A stretch of 64,000 bases of DNA from Armillaria gallica (Eukaryota > Basidiomycota > Agaricomycetes > Agaricales > Physalacriaceae): positions 4,216,001 through 4,280,000 of the forward strand of contig JBANDB010000002.1 in NCBI GenBank assembly GCA_037576215.1. The letters are read 5' to 3'. Below, piece after piece: positions 32,309 through 43,909 of this stretch. Positions within the stretch are counted from its first letter, which is position 1. The number at the start of each line of letters is the position of its first letter. The notes beneath the pieces were generated by a model that did no database searches, was not told the DNA's origin, and was given only the letters and a program-made list of their open reading frames with translations. Made by a program: the position numbers and the translations under genes.

Positions 32309-34550
32309 CTAATGTGCTTCAGGAGAATGTACGACTCTTGATGCCGACGATCCACCAGAAGCTGGCACGATCTCCGCCCGTGATTCATATTCTAGTCGTT
32401 CCTCCAAATCCAAATCCTGCGATGCTTCTAAGTTCGAAACGACACGAGCAGACTGCAACACTCACATGTTTCTGCTCTTCTCCTCATCCTTGTAGACTGC
32501 ACCACGTTGGTTGATCCAAAACATCCACTCGGGTACATCTCGTGTAGAACGGGAAAGCGTGCGCGAAACGTTACGTCCCATAGAAAAGAAAGGGATGGAT
32601 AAACCGTCTGAAGTAGTTCGTTATTCATCTTGTAACCATGACAGAAACATTTCGCACGTATGATTATAGACCCCAAAACGACGAAGGAAACGATGGGCTG
32701 GAGCGTAGTAGCTAGTAGTTCCTGCTGGGTTTCGGGAGGATACCGAGGCTCCGGCAACCTTGTCAGGGCAAGGGTAGAGATGAAGACGGCGCCAACTCCC
32801 ATCTAGTATTATGATGAGAATCGAAAAGAGGATTTATCGATCACTGTGCACGCACAGGTCCTATGTCAGAGAGTAAGAACGTGCAACCACCCGAAGAAAC
32901 TCAGTGCATACCAAAATGACCAGAAAATAACGCTTCCTGCCATGAGCTGATTTCAGGGATCCACTTGTACAGCAGAAGCATGGAAGGAATTCTACGCAAA
33001 ACCAGTATGGCGATGAAAAAGACTGTCAGGCGCACGGGGGAAATACCCAGCGAGGGGTCGTTAAAGGTGTCAAAGCGTAGCCAAGCTCCAATGTAGACAA
33101 AACAAGCGCAATTGAGAACACGATCGATGACTGTTGCAAATAAATCGTCCTCGGTCTGTGAATTGAAATGCCCGTCCCAGGAAAATGCGTTGCCTAAGTT
33201 AAGAATGAAAGCTTGTCGATATTACTTTCATTTCCGCAAACGTACGAACCTGCAGCAAATGCGGCAAGCAAGTCGTCACTTCCGATGGTGCTTACAACCC
33301 CGATAGTCAAGAAAGTCAAGGCCAGATATTGCGCCACATAAGACTCGCGGTCAATGTATCCCCGTCGTAGTGACCTTTTCATCAGCCAGGAGAATGCAAG
33401 ACCTGTTCATACTAGTTTTCAATCTAGCGTCATTAAGGCGCGCCGTGGTGGCACCTACCTAACACAGCGCCTATTACAACCCCCATTATCACTTGGTCTG
33501 GAACGACATATGGATCATCGTCGTTTAGATGGATGTGGAGATTGAACACGTACACAAGCATCCGATAATCAACCATTTCTCAAAGGCAACTCGTTTGGAG
33601 GATTCAACAGTAAGGTAGATGGATATCGATAAGAAAGGATATGCTTTTGACCGAAGCACCGCCCGGGTCCAAAAAGTCAGTACGTGAAGTTTCCAAATAT
33701 TGAGCGCTTACCGAGACCATCGTTTGCTGCAGATTCAGCGGATAGAATTTGGCGGAGATTAAGAGGGACATGTTTCATGGCAAACTTTCCTCCTTCATGA
33801 GATTGTTTGTCAAATCCTGTCCGCGGGACGCAAACCAAGAGACGCCAGCGCACCTACAATAGCTGCACATATGATAGGATCCGTTGGAGTAAGGCATGCT
33901 GCAACAGCGAGGCATGACACAAAATTTAGACCCGGAAATAGTGCTCGCAGAAGGCCTGGTAGAGGTTATGAAAACTATAGGGAAGCATTAACGCACTTCC
34001 TACCCGCCACAGTTACCCATCCGATAGCCATAGTGGGAACAACCATGACGAGAAGTCCCTTGGCATGTCTAGCCATGTACGGTCCGGGGAGTTCTACCCC
34101 GATGATGAACAGGCCAATGGCTAATACTATACGCATGACTTCCAGAGTGACAGTTTGGGTGGATGATCCCCAGAGTGGGGGTCAAAGATACCACAAGCGT
34201 AAGGGCCCACGGCGACGCCAAAGGCCGTTCCCAGAACGACTTCATTGACAAATAACTGGGCAAAAAATAATTTCAGTCAACGCAAGTCTTCTTGCAGCAG
34301 ATAGAGAGGATGTACCTTGTCTTTGGCAAGAACGGAGACCGTCGAAAACTAGAAACCAGGGTGGAGATAAGTCACCTCGAGTTAAAGTAATGGTTAGGCA
34401 GATGAACATACAGCCACGACAAAGCCTCCCAACACTATATATGCGAGACTTTGTGCAGAAATCTGGAGAAAGATTTGTTAGCGATAGATGTGGACCGTAA
34501 GAGATGAGAGAATCGACGTTAAGCAGCTCGGAAGACTCTATGAAGACCAT
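32309..34550 (-). CDS. NHA1: Nha1/Sod2-type Na+(K+)/H+ antiporter
   Basis: A plasma-membrane alkali-cation/proton antiporter of the fungal Nha1 family. Exons from the ATG at 34550 encode the SLAYIVLGGFVVAF first helix, LFVNEVVLGTAFGVAVGPYA, GIFDPHS, LEVMRIVLAIGLFIIGVELP, the ion-site motif ACLTPTDPIICAAIVG, then LRQILSAESAANDGL (the conserved ND pair), AFPFLSISIYLT-like helix, DDLLAAFAAG, and VVLGSIIIHGLSIPFFSMGR. Two frame breaks look like single missing bases: at about 34171 (between HS and GSSTQTVTLEV, where Trp-Gly is expected) and before the tail at about 32465. The tail (DLDLEERLEYESRAEIVPA) is brief compared with the long cytosolic tail of yeast Nha1. The core assignment is firm; whether the locus is intact depends on the breaks. 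Confidence 0.85.
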
Positions 34551-34869
34551 GATGCTTCAAACTAGCGTGAAAGTTGGAACAAATCATTCTGGCGCTAGCG
34601 CTTTTTATGCAGCAGCCCATTGTTCGAATATATAGGCGCAGTGTTCAAACTGTCCTGGCAAATGAATGTTAATGTCCGGTGACAACTTGTTCCAAGCTTG
34701 TTCTTACGAACTCTGTGGTGACGGAATCATTAAACGGATCATGCCGAGATTAGATCAGATCACGCCATGCGGGGAAGCGCTGGCCTTATCTCTAACGGTC
34801 AACCTCAGCTACCTCACCAGTCACAGTCACCACTGGACGACTGACGTGCACCCCAACAGTCTTGCAACC
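34551..34869. promoter_or_regulatory. Divergent promoter region between NHA1-like and bleomycin hydrolase genes
   Basis: The two start codons are 319 bp apart and head-to-head. No specific element recognised. An upstream open frame in phase with the bleomycin hydrolase ATG extends to 34666, but it has an unrelated composition and I treat it as untranslated leader. Confidence 0.45.
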
Positions 34870-36738
34870 ATGGGAGCAGCTCCTTCACGTCCACAAGAAT
34901 CGATGACCTACGACGAGAAGCAATCCGTTCGTAGTGCAGCTACCTCGTTTGCCTCCCTTTCTCTTCAGGATAATGCCTTATCGCCCGGTGGTTCATTGTT
35001 GATAAGCAATGTAGCGAAATGGGAGGAAAGTGTATCTGCCGATAGCAAGATACAACTTGCCCGTACCATTCTTTCTCATTCCGACATTCGTTCAGCACTC
35101 GTTTCTCGCGATGCCGTCATTGCTGATACCCATATCTATAACAATGAGATAGACTTCAAGACCGGACCTATCACCAACCAGAAGTCCAGTGGTCGATGCT
35201 GGTTATTTGCTACCACCAACGTCCTACGTTTCGAAGTGATGAAGAAACTCAAGTTGAAGGAATTTCAACTTTCTCAGGTGATATCGTTTGTCAAGAATAC
35301 TTTTCTCAGCAATTTCTGACGCGGTGTCTCATTAAACAGTCTTATCTATTCTTCTGGGACAAACTCAACAAGGCAAACTACTACCTGGAGCTATCCATCG
35401 AGCTTGCTGACCGCCCTCTCGACGATCGGCTTGTTTCCCACCTTGCTGGAGACTTAATAAGCGACGGTGGTCAGTTCGATATGGCTGTCAACCTTTTGGA
35501 GAATTACGGCGTTGTACCGCAAGCCCTCTATCCCGAGTCGACCCATTCTTCCCTTTCATCCCCGCTCAATGCCCTTCTCAAGACGAAATTACGCGAACAC
35601 GCGCTCATTCTCCGTGCGCTGTCAAGCGATTTGAAGGCCCAAGCTCTCTCACCGGCTACAATCCAGGCCACTCTCCGTGCTGAGAAGGAAAAGCTGATGA
35701 AGGAAATCTACACTATCATGACTGCCACTCTTGGCGTGCCTCCCATGCCAGATAAGCAGTTTGTCTGGGAGTATTATGACGCAGATGGTAAGGCCGGCAG
35801 ATGGGAAGGCACACCAATTGAATTCTTGGAGAAGAACGCGTCTAAACCGTATCCTGTAGGTCATTCGTGTCTCTTTATTTGTATAACGAATTGAAAGATT
35901 GGTTTCTTAGCCGAAAGAGCTCTTTTCGTTGATCAACGATCCCCGTAATGAATACTCTAAACTGTACACTGTCGACAAGCTCGGTAACATTTGGGGAGGT
36001 CGACCGGTTCTTTGTTAGTATATTTATTTTACATCCCATCGTCTTGCCTCATTTTCCGAATTTCAGATATCAATACAGAAATTGAGAACATGAAGAATGC
36101 GGTGGTGAAGGTATCAACTTATCCTTGGAAAGTCGTCAATTAATTCTAACAAAATGGTGACAGATGATCAAGGCAGGCTTACCGGTCTTCTTCGGCTGCG
36201 ATGTAGGAAAGTTCTCAGACAGAGATGCTGGCGTAATGGATCCTGAGCTCTTTAAATACGAGGTAAGCGAATATCACACTCCAGCTTGTTACCTCGGTGG
36301 CTTAGTGACACACGCAGACCGCATTTGACATCACGCTTGGCCTTACAAAGGCTCAGCGTTTGCAAGTGAACGAGTCGGCTATGACCCATGCGATGGTTAT
36401 CACGGCGGTCCATCTGGATCAGGACGGTAAACCTGTCAGGTACAAAGTTGAGAATTCTTGGGGCGAGACCGCTGGGAATAAAGGTTATTATATGATGACC
36501 GACAAGTGGTTTGAAGAGTATGTTTGTGTCCAGACTACAAACGATCTTATTTTCTAACTCTATTTTTGCAGATTTGTCTATCAAGTTGTTGTTCCCAAAG
36601 CTCTTGCCCCTAAGCATCTTGTGAAGATTCTCGAAACCGGAGACGCCGTTGTATTGCCTCCTTGGGACCCTATGGTGAGTTCAGGGCTATCTTACAGTTA
36701 TTGTTTTCATAACAAGTCATTAGGGATCTTTGGCTTGA
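34870..36738 (+). CDS. LAP3: Bleomycin hydrolase / aminopeptidase C (peptidase family C1B)
   Basis: A cytosolic papain-fold cysteine aminopeptidase (yeast Lap3/Blh1/Gal6) that degrades peptides and homocysteine thiolactone. Eight exons, the first being 34870-35277, are separated by ~50-62-nt introns. All three catalytic residues are visible: Cys in QKSSGRCWLFATTN, His in AMTHAMVITAVH and Asn in YKVENSWGET. Other family blocks: SYLFFWDKLNKANYYLE, DGGQFDMAVNLLENYGVVP, GLPVFFGCDVGKFSD and the C-terminal self-compartmentalising end DPMGSLA. Length about 505 residues, normal. The N-terminus MGAAPSRPQ fits an N-myristoylation signal (Gly2, Ser6), so part of the pool may be membrane-bound; that is inference. 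Confidence 0.95.
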
Positions 36739-37020
36739 AGTAGTATTTGTTGTCTGGAGTATGATGTGTAGTCTTTATAGTCGACCGAATGCTATTGTTG
36801 CTTTATGCTGCTTTGACTCGGACTGATCCGATTATTGTTAGAGTCGTGACACGCACGCGCAGTAACTCGCCGCGATCACCGTGAGACCCGCAGTGAGCCT
36901 GCACTGGTTGCTCTTAAATGTGCCTCGACATGCGGTCTTTTCTGACCGTCTCTAGCCCATCAAATTTACCGAAGTCAACGCCCATCTATCTCTCCTTTAT
37001 CTATCACTCTTTCTTTATTA

Positions 37021-38547
37021 ATGTCCGACCCACAAACTAATACTGGGTTTCGTATTCGAGGTCCTTCATTTTTTGGATGGATTGCGATCGTTTGGGCAGC
37101 TCTCAAGCTCAAAGAGGCTCATGACTGTCAGCGAGAACCATGTGTATTTTTGTGGCGAACATTATTGACTGTTTTGATCTAGACAATCAAGTTGCCAGCG
37201 ATGAAGAAGGTGTCGCTGGGGAACGTCTTCCTCCGTATACTGATGGCGACAATGAGGAAGCAGTCAGTCTACTGAATACTGAGGTTCCGGCAACCCGTAG
37301 GATGAAGCGAAAACGATCTAAGGCCTGTTGCATGTGCTGTGATTTGAAGTGAGTCCATTGTTCGAGCAATTCCAGAAAATCCTGATATTCTCCCAGTTGC
37401 TCTCTGTTCTGGAAGGCAGTCGGAATTGTCTTCGCAGGCTTTGGACTATTCTACACCGTCAAGTTGATCAAATGGGCTGTTACTGTCGGTGAACCTGCTT
37501 TTCCTATCAGATCGCATATTAATCCACTACTCCTAGCCTGCTCCTACCGGTCTTGAAAACATGCCAGCATACAGCAGTTCCCTCGGATGCCTTGCTGCCC
37601 CTTATACTTTCGAAGGCAGCAAAACTACTGTCCGGGTTCCAGTCGGCGACAAGTTTGAACATTCCATCGACATTCATGGCGGTGCTGTTGGAACAATTGT
37701 ACTCGCTGAAGGTGGCGCAGACTCGGTCGACGTTTCCTATGACGTTACCGTGACAACCGACAATGAGTCGTTGCTCAAACAGGTGTCCCTCACGTATCCT
37801 ACCGAGGAGGAGGAAGTGAAGAATAGTCGTCTCTTAGTCTCTACTCCACGGCTGGGGGAATCATCTTGCATGCGTTTTGATATCGTTATGCACATTCCTC
37901 CCAACCTGAAGAAATTGCACGTGGCCTCGGTAAGTCACACGTTACTAGTCGAAATTTTGCTGAGCCCAGTATAGCACACTTTGACTCACGTCCAATTCGA
38001 CCCGGATTCTCAAGTCGATCTGGACAGCGTCTTCGTTACTTTGTTTGCCACGAAGAGTAACAACATGATATTACCTCACGAACGTTTCTTGGCGGATACA
38101 TTGAAACTTGAAGTTTATCGTGGATGGATCGTTGGTGATACCGCTATTGTCAACAGCACCTCTATCGTGACTCAACGAGGCGACGGCGTTGCAAATGTCC
38201 GGGTTCACCCAATCCCGTCGGTGCACCCCGCATCTTTCGACACTGTGACTGGAGGTGGTCGCACAGATGTATCTTATATCGAAAACCAATCGTCTTCTCA
38301 TAGGCCTATTAATAGCCAGCACACTTCTTCGATGAACGGGGATCTCTATTTGAACTATCGCGACTCTAGATTTTCCGGCTTGGTTGCGCTCCATTCCGGT
38401 TCGTACACTGCTACAGGTTTACAGTCCGCCATGGATTTGCCTGGCGATGGGAAATCAGGCAAAGCCTGGACCCATTATGTCGGGGATCAGGATGGTGGGG
38501 ATGAGATCTTGGTGAATTCTCGAGGGTGGACAGGCCTTTATTTCTGA
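37021..38547 (+). CDS. Type II-like membrane protein with DUF4097-like beta domain
   Basis: A likely single-pass membrane protein. The ATG at 37021 opens a short first exon (MSDPQTNTGFRIR) spliced in phase 1 to an acidic cytosolic exon (NQVASDEEGVAGERLPPYTDG; PYTDG/PPY may bind WW domains) ending in a basic Cys-rich patch (MKRKRSKACCMCCDLN, possible palmitoylation) directly before one transmembrane helix (AVGIVFAGFGLFYTVKLIKWAV). The remaining ~320 residues are beta-strand rich with alternating hydrophobic residues (TVRVPVGDKFEHSIDIHGG; VASHTLTHVQFDPDSQVDLD; SGSYTATGLQ), resembling DUF4097/adhesin-like beta-helix domains common in fungal proteins. No enzyme motif. Topology is inferred from charge distribution. 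Confidence 0.7.
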
Positions 38548-38609
38548 GCTATTTTTCGCGCGAGTATAGATAGGAAATACCGGTCAAATATTTATTTTAT
38601 GGATTATGG

Positions 38610-39311
38610 TTATGATTCGGGCTCGACTGAAGGAGATGACAACCGAGAATCCTCTTGCGGAGGACTTCGTCTAGAGTACAAAGAACGAGCTTCTTGCAGT
38701 TTCGTTTGCCGCACAATGACTGCTTGGGCAGCGATGATAATGACAGTCTGAGGTCTGGTGTAAATATGAAGAGCTAGAAGTGGGCTTTCTACTCACTGCA
38801 ATGAGACCAGCAATTATCATACGATCCTTCCAGCGGTCATCAACAGCGCCGCCCTCGTACAATTCTCTATGTCGCCGAACATGCATTGCTCTCCGTGCTG
38901 CAGTAGTCGCCTGTTGGATTCCGCTGACGGGATCAGGTTTGGCCGCTGTCTTTCCACGAAGAACGTTGTAAGCATCTGTTATGGATTGGAATCGAGCATG
39001 GGCCAACTCAGAGGACACAGACGAGTCTACCGTGTCGGGATGGTATATACGAACGAGTTCATAATCTAGTGGCAGAAATGGTCCTTTTTAAGGTTGCTGA
39101 AAGTCGGGAAACGGCAGCACGTACATCTTGCTTTGACATCCTCTGGTGACGCCGACCGCGGTAGGTGGAATATTTGGTGCGGTGTAGGATTCGTGCTTCG
39201 AGGAAAGGGATATGAATTAGGTTTCGTAGCTAAGGAACGTTTTGATATTCCGAGGGAAGAAAAGGGAAGTCGAGCAACGAATGGCGACGTTGCTCGGAAG
39301 CAGCTGTGCAT
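38610..39311 (-). CDS. Mitochondrial J-domain protein (DnaJ-like)
   Basis: An Hsp40-type co-chaperone of about 190 residues. The ATG at 39311 starts a mitochondrial presequence (MHSCFRATSPFVARLP to SLGISKRSLATKP). Exons joined by a GTACGT...CACTAG intron (about 39069-39124) and a GTGAGT intron (about 38746-38799). The J domain is complete in outline: HQIFHLPRSASPEDVKARYY, ELVRIYHPDTV with the HPD motif that stimulates Hsp70, and ARFQSITDAYNVLRG. A single transmembrane helix follows (MIIAGLIATVIIIAAQAVIV), then a short basic/Ser-rich tail. This layout (presequence, J domain, C-terminal membrane anchor) suits an inner-membrane J-protein; the exact client or partner is unknown. Confidence 0.85.
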
Positions 39312-39531
39312 GGAGATAGCCGTTCGATCACAAGTGCACTCCGCTACGGTCCTTTCATGAAATGTTCTGCTTGTAATCCAATTAGCGATACAAATGATAT
39401 CTACACGATGATTAGACTCTTAGAGAGCAGGATATAAATGAGCGACTATGTGCCAAGGTCCCTAGGGGCCAAAAATGTGATGATCTATGAAAAATAACGT
39501 GTGCGATGAACAAATCTATGTGCGTAATGAA

Positions 39532-41835
39532 TCATGTATGCTGTCGAGGACTTAGATCTTGCGTATGGTAAGGACTACTAAGTGACGGATGGGAGAGATG
39601 AGAGTCTGTTGGAGAACTTAATGGCGTAAATGACCATCTCCGTGGAAGAAGGTTTCCAAAATTTGTAGAAGCAGAGTCGCGATTACTCACACCGTGTTCT
39701 GCTGTTGAAGGCGGCGTCAACGGCGTGTACGGCTGATTGATCTCGGGATCCAACGGGATGTTTCGTTCGGGCGTTGGGTTTTTGGGACGTGTGAGTTCAG
39801 AGAATGATGTCCGACGGCCATCTTTCTCCGTTGTATCGTCAGCAGATCCTTCACGCGGCGTATTTTCCTGCTTTGTCCATAGCCGCTCGATACCGCAGTG
39901 TAAGACAAGGTTGATAACGACGACGATGATGGCCACAGAATATATGACGGCCATGACGATGCCTATGACCACTCTTGGAATCGCATTGACAGCGATGCGC
40001 TCAACGAATGCAATCATTAAGCCAGTGCAAACAAGGCGCACGATAGCCAGGTATGATGCGAGTACGTCTGCTCCTCGAGTCCTGTGCGGACGGAGGACAA
40101 CAACACTCGTCATGACACTGACCTCCACGGTCAAAAACAGGATTATTTGGGCCAAGCCGCTTGTCTTGACAGCAGCGATGAAGATTGCTTTCAGATAAAC
40201 ACAAGCCAGCGGTATCAGGAAGAAAAAGTAGCGCACTGTGCGGTACTGTGCATAGAGCGGACCATGGGATGAGATGATTGGTGGATAGGAATAAAGAGCG
40301 TATGCCGTTGATAGGCGCGCAGTGCGCATGGTGATGTAGGCGGGGTAAGCCGTGCCGCATGCTACAGCAAGGAATGCAATAACAGATAAGAGAATCGACA
40401 GCCACGAATCTGTGAGGGTCCACTGATAGAAAGCGAAAACAACAATGGGATAAAGAGATAAAAGGCCCTAAGAAGCTGCATCAGACTTGCACTCCCGATG
40501 AGAACGATGCACATACCAGCCGCAATGACCAAGCTCTGACAAATGATGGGTACAGGGCTTTTAGTTCAGCCCGCCGTTCCGCCCGTCCTAAACGGAAACG
40601 ATGCATTGCTAGTAAACCAACGTAGCCGAGGCCAAAAACTGCTAATGCGATGGCGGTGAGTATGAGAGCAACAAAAAACACTGTCATAAAAGTGTTGGCT
40701 GTGGCAATGTGTATCGAGTTGGCATATATAGGGACACCAGCTTCGAGGACATTTGAAGACGATGATGTTACGGTCGCAACACCTTCTGCGGAGAGCATCT
40801 TTACTTGTTTGAAAATGCCGGAGGATGATCTACGACCCAAATTGAGGGGAGAAAAGCCCGAAGCGTCAGAACTGGTACTGAGGAGGCTGTGGTCATTGTA
40901 TGGGCTCAGCTTGCGATTAACGAAAGCTATAGCGGATCCGGAGGTTGAATTTGCCATCGTGCCTCCAGTGATGTGTCGCATATTGTCTATGGAACTTTGC
41001 TCGGAGGTTGAAGATATTAGACCAATGGCCCATGCGAAGTTGAGAGCAAACGCTCGGTAAACGGAAGGGTAGTTAAGGTCCAGAAAGGCACTTGATGCAA
41101 TGGTCTGATATAAATAAAGCAGATCCAGAAATCGATAGGGTGCCAGGGCTGTGGGCGAAAGTGACTGCCAGGCAGCTGATATTAGGGCGGCAATGGCAAC
41201 ACCTGCTGTACTCCATTTAACAGCAGGTTGGTGTGTAGACCACCCATTCGACAGGGTGGCTTGCACACATGCTTTGAGATTGCCTGTTCCTACTTCTAAC
41301 AGGGACAACTGCGCATACCCCTCGAGGTCTGGGACTTTAAAAGCTATCCCGGGTATGTTGTCGGCCACGTTTAGTGATGCAGGCAGTGAGAGGGTGTCAG
41401 ACCCTACGAAGTTGTACTGTGGCAAGGGGCAAAGAGCGCCTCCGAGTATGTCGCAAAGGTCGATGGTGACATTCACCAGGCTCAGGCCGTAGACGTTGAG
41501 CAGCAGATTGGCTGTAACATTGACGTTCTCTTCCTAGAGAGAGGGTAAGATACTCTGTAACACGGAAGACGCGCATACTTACGACACTGGATGCTGAGAT
41601 GTTGAAGAAAATGGATTCATTCTTGTTGTAGTACACAATGTCGAACTGCTGAACAAGCAATGTCTCTGGAGGGTCGCAATATGTCACAGAGGAGGTAACT
41701 GTGAAATAGTCAGGAAATGTAAAGTAAAAGATGTCTACAGCACGCACATAAAGTCTCGTCTCGTGCATATGAGCCAGAGGCTGTCAGCAGGGTCGTCAAA
41801 GCGATAGCTCGCAACCAGGCGAGACCAGGCGACAT
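39532..41835 (-). CDS. FLC/TRP-like membrane protein (Flc/Pkd2 family)
   Basis: A fungal TRP-type protein of the Flc/Pkd2 family, associated with FAD transport, calcium release and cell-wall maintenance. The ATG at 41835 opens a signal peptide (AWLRAIALTTLLTASGSYA). A luminal ML-like domain follows (SSVTYCDPPETLLVQQFDI, NVNVTANLLLNVYGLSLVN, FKVPDLEGYAQLSLLEVGTG) and then about nine transmembrane helices (for example TFMTVFFVALILTAIALAVF, LLSLYPIVVFAFYQWTL, VVIGIVMAVIYSVAIIVVVI) ending in a Ser/Pro-rich cytosolic tail. Introns include one with a GTATGT donor near 40487. Whether a further intron with a GTGAGT donor at about 39687-39695 removes part of the tail is unclear, so the C-terminus is provisional. 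Confidence 0.85.
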
Positions 41836-42242
41836 GAACAGCAGACGATAGAGAGAAAAACAAGGAGAAAGGACGGTGAGAATAAGGAAGACAGGGAGAG
41901 GAGAGATGGAGCGGGACCTAATATAAGTCAAAAGTTTAGTCACGAGCTACAGCCATTGTTCTCACTTACGGAAAACTATTGTCTTGGATGCCGTTATCGT
42001 CGTCGGTTACTGTTGCCAACGATTATCGATGTCGAGGTGTAACAAAAGTAAGAAACGAGGAAAAGGGTCGGTATCCCTTTACCCAGATATGACGGTGAGC
42101 GGCACAGAACGAGCTCCACCCTGGTTGCTGGCAGTGGAGTAAGCTCAGATGTGTCACTGCCATGTTTCGGTCACACAATCACGCTCTGGTCACACAGTCG
42201 GAACCAACCGGTACACTACGGCCCACGACAACGACCACCACC
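41836..42242. promoter_or_regulatory. Divergent promoter region between FLC-like and ATP5 genes
   Basis: Starts lie 407 bp apart, head-to-head. It contains a CA/CACA-rich stretch before the ATP5 start (about 42150-42240). No known element recognised with confidence. Confidence 0.4.
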
Positions 42243-42988
42243 ATGTTACTCTCGTCTGCTGCCCGTGCAGTCAAGTCTGCTCCTGCATTCGGCCGTCGTG
42301 CAGCGTCTGCGATATCCACCAAATATGCCAGCGCTGCCTTTGGCGCTGCCCTGGCAAAATCTTCCCAAACCCTCGCAAAGGTCGAATCCGACCTTGCCAG
42401 CGTGTCCAAGCTCATAAAAAACGACGCCGGCGTCAGGGAATTCGTTCACAACCCTACTCTCTCGGCCAATGATCGTGCAACGGACCTGGCGACTATTTTT
42501 GCGTCTTTGGATTCCGGCGCAAAGAAGGATGCTACTTCCGACATCACCAAGAATTTGTTGACCGTTTTGTCGGAGAATGGGAGGTTGGGAGAATTGGAAG
42601 GAGTGATTGAGAGCTTCAATGCGTTGGCTGCAGAGCACAGGGGAGAGCTCACCGTTGTTGTCACCTCGGCCGCCCCTCTTCCCAGAGATATTCTAACGCG
42701 ACTTGAGACGACATTGAAGCAATCTCAGGCCGCTCAGAAGGCCCAGGTTCTCAAGGTCACCAACAAGGTGTGTTGTCTCTCAAATATCTATTATTCATTT
42801 CATAACACTTTCGAGTAGGTTAATCCTTCTGTACTGGGTGGTATCGTAGTCGACTTCGGTGACAAAACCATCGATTTGAGTGTCCAATCCCGAGTCACCA
42901 AGCTTAACAGCATTCTTCAACGCAAGTTCTTTCTTCATACATATTTGCTGATTTTACTGATGGATTATCACCTTTAGAATCTGTGTAA
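42243..42988 (+). CDS. ATP5: Mitochondrial ATP synthase OSCP subunit (Atp5)
   Basis: The peripheral-stalk subunit joining F1 to Fo (OSCP, bacterial delta homologue). Exons 42243-42767, 42819-42921 and 42978-42988. The N-terminal presequence (LLSSAARAVKSAPAFGRRAA) is followed by YASAAFGAALAKSSQTLAKV, the helical N-domain, and the C-domain with PLPRDILTRLETTLKQ and the signature LGGIVVDFGDKTIDLSVQSR. The third exon is only 11 nt; it is reached through a GC-AG intron (42922-42977, donor GCAAGT, acceptor CTTTAG) and completes the family's LNSILQQSV ending. Reading through that intron would give an unrelated hydrophobic tail. About 212 residues. Confidence 0.95.
42922..42977 (+). other. GC-AG intron of ATP5
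   Basis: The donor is GCAAGT in place of GTAAGT and the acceptor CTTTAG; splicing in phase 1 makes Gln-Gln-Ser-Val-stop, the conserved OSCP end. Confidence 0.85.
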
Positions 42989-43909
42989 TTTGTCATGTCG
43001 TACTGATAGAAATGCATAAAATCGTAACAACTCATTTGTTGAAGGCGTGATATCCGCTAGTTCCGTAAGGACGCCGTTTCAAGCCGTTTCCTTCATACTC
43101 CTGGAGTGCGGTCTGGTGCTGGAAGCCTTGGGGCCGTTTCAAGACCATCAAGTAACCCTTAGCACCGTGTAACAACCGTGTCATTATACTTTTATTCCAA
43201 GCGGAGTATTTTCTATTTGAAGCAACGCTTTGTACGCTTTGTCTCTCAGGTGTACATTAGCTGATCCGTCCGTGAATTTAGTTGCATCTTCATTACGGTG
43301 AAATCGAAGAGTTTGCGTTGATTGCATCTCCGGTTGCTCAATAGGAATCAATGAGGTGTTCTGGTCTTCACTTCACGGGCTTTTGGTGTTGGTTGTGCTC
43401 ATGCTGGCGACGCTTCGTTTCCATATTGGTGTTTAACTTACGCATATAGCCGACCAAGTATACTCTTTGACAACTGCTCCTAGGCGGTCCTGACATGGTG
43501 AGTCAATCGCGTCCCCTGTAGGGGTTTACTCTGTCTTGATTAAGGTATCCGATAGTAGCTTCTCTCGGAAGAATATCTGCCTTACTTCGAAGTACGTGTG
43601 GGTACCTCACAGACACATAGCGGCGATTCTCTTGCCTTCTCTTCATCGAGTCGTCCATTGATGATGACCCAGGTGTTACGAGTCTGGAGCTGATTTACGA
43701 CGCCACTTTCCCCCCGGGATAGACTCTTTGGCGTGCGGTCTTCGGGATTCAGTTTGCGATTGTGAATTGTAGGAAGGAAGTTTGTATTCTACCGGCATTC
43801 TTATGTAGATTCTCAACCTAACTGTTTTATTACCAGTACCGTGAGTTGCCACAACGAGATTGGCAAGATCCGCGTGGTGGGTCTAGCAAGACGTTATAAA
43901 GCAGAGGTA
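42989..43909. other. Long intergenic stretch, no gene recognised
   Basis: About 920 bp between the ATP5 stop and the methyltransferase start. An imperfect short direct repeat with CCGTTTCAAG cores occurs near 43074-43145. Just upstream of the next gene a frame is open from about 43841 without an ATG. No tRNA fold, transposon end or conserved frame could be supported. Confidence 0.5.

Noticed and set aside
33871..34248. Plus-strand open frame opposite the NHA1-like gene
   Set aside because: It is antisense to membrane-helix exons whose minus-strand reading shows clear antiporter motifs.
43074..43145. Short CCGTTTCAAG direct repeats as a CRISPR-like or mobile element
   Set aside because: Only two or three imperfect copies, no spacer regularity, eukaryotic context.
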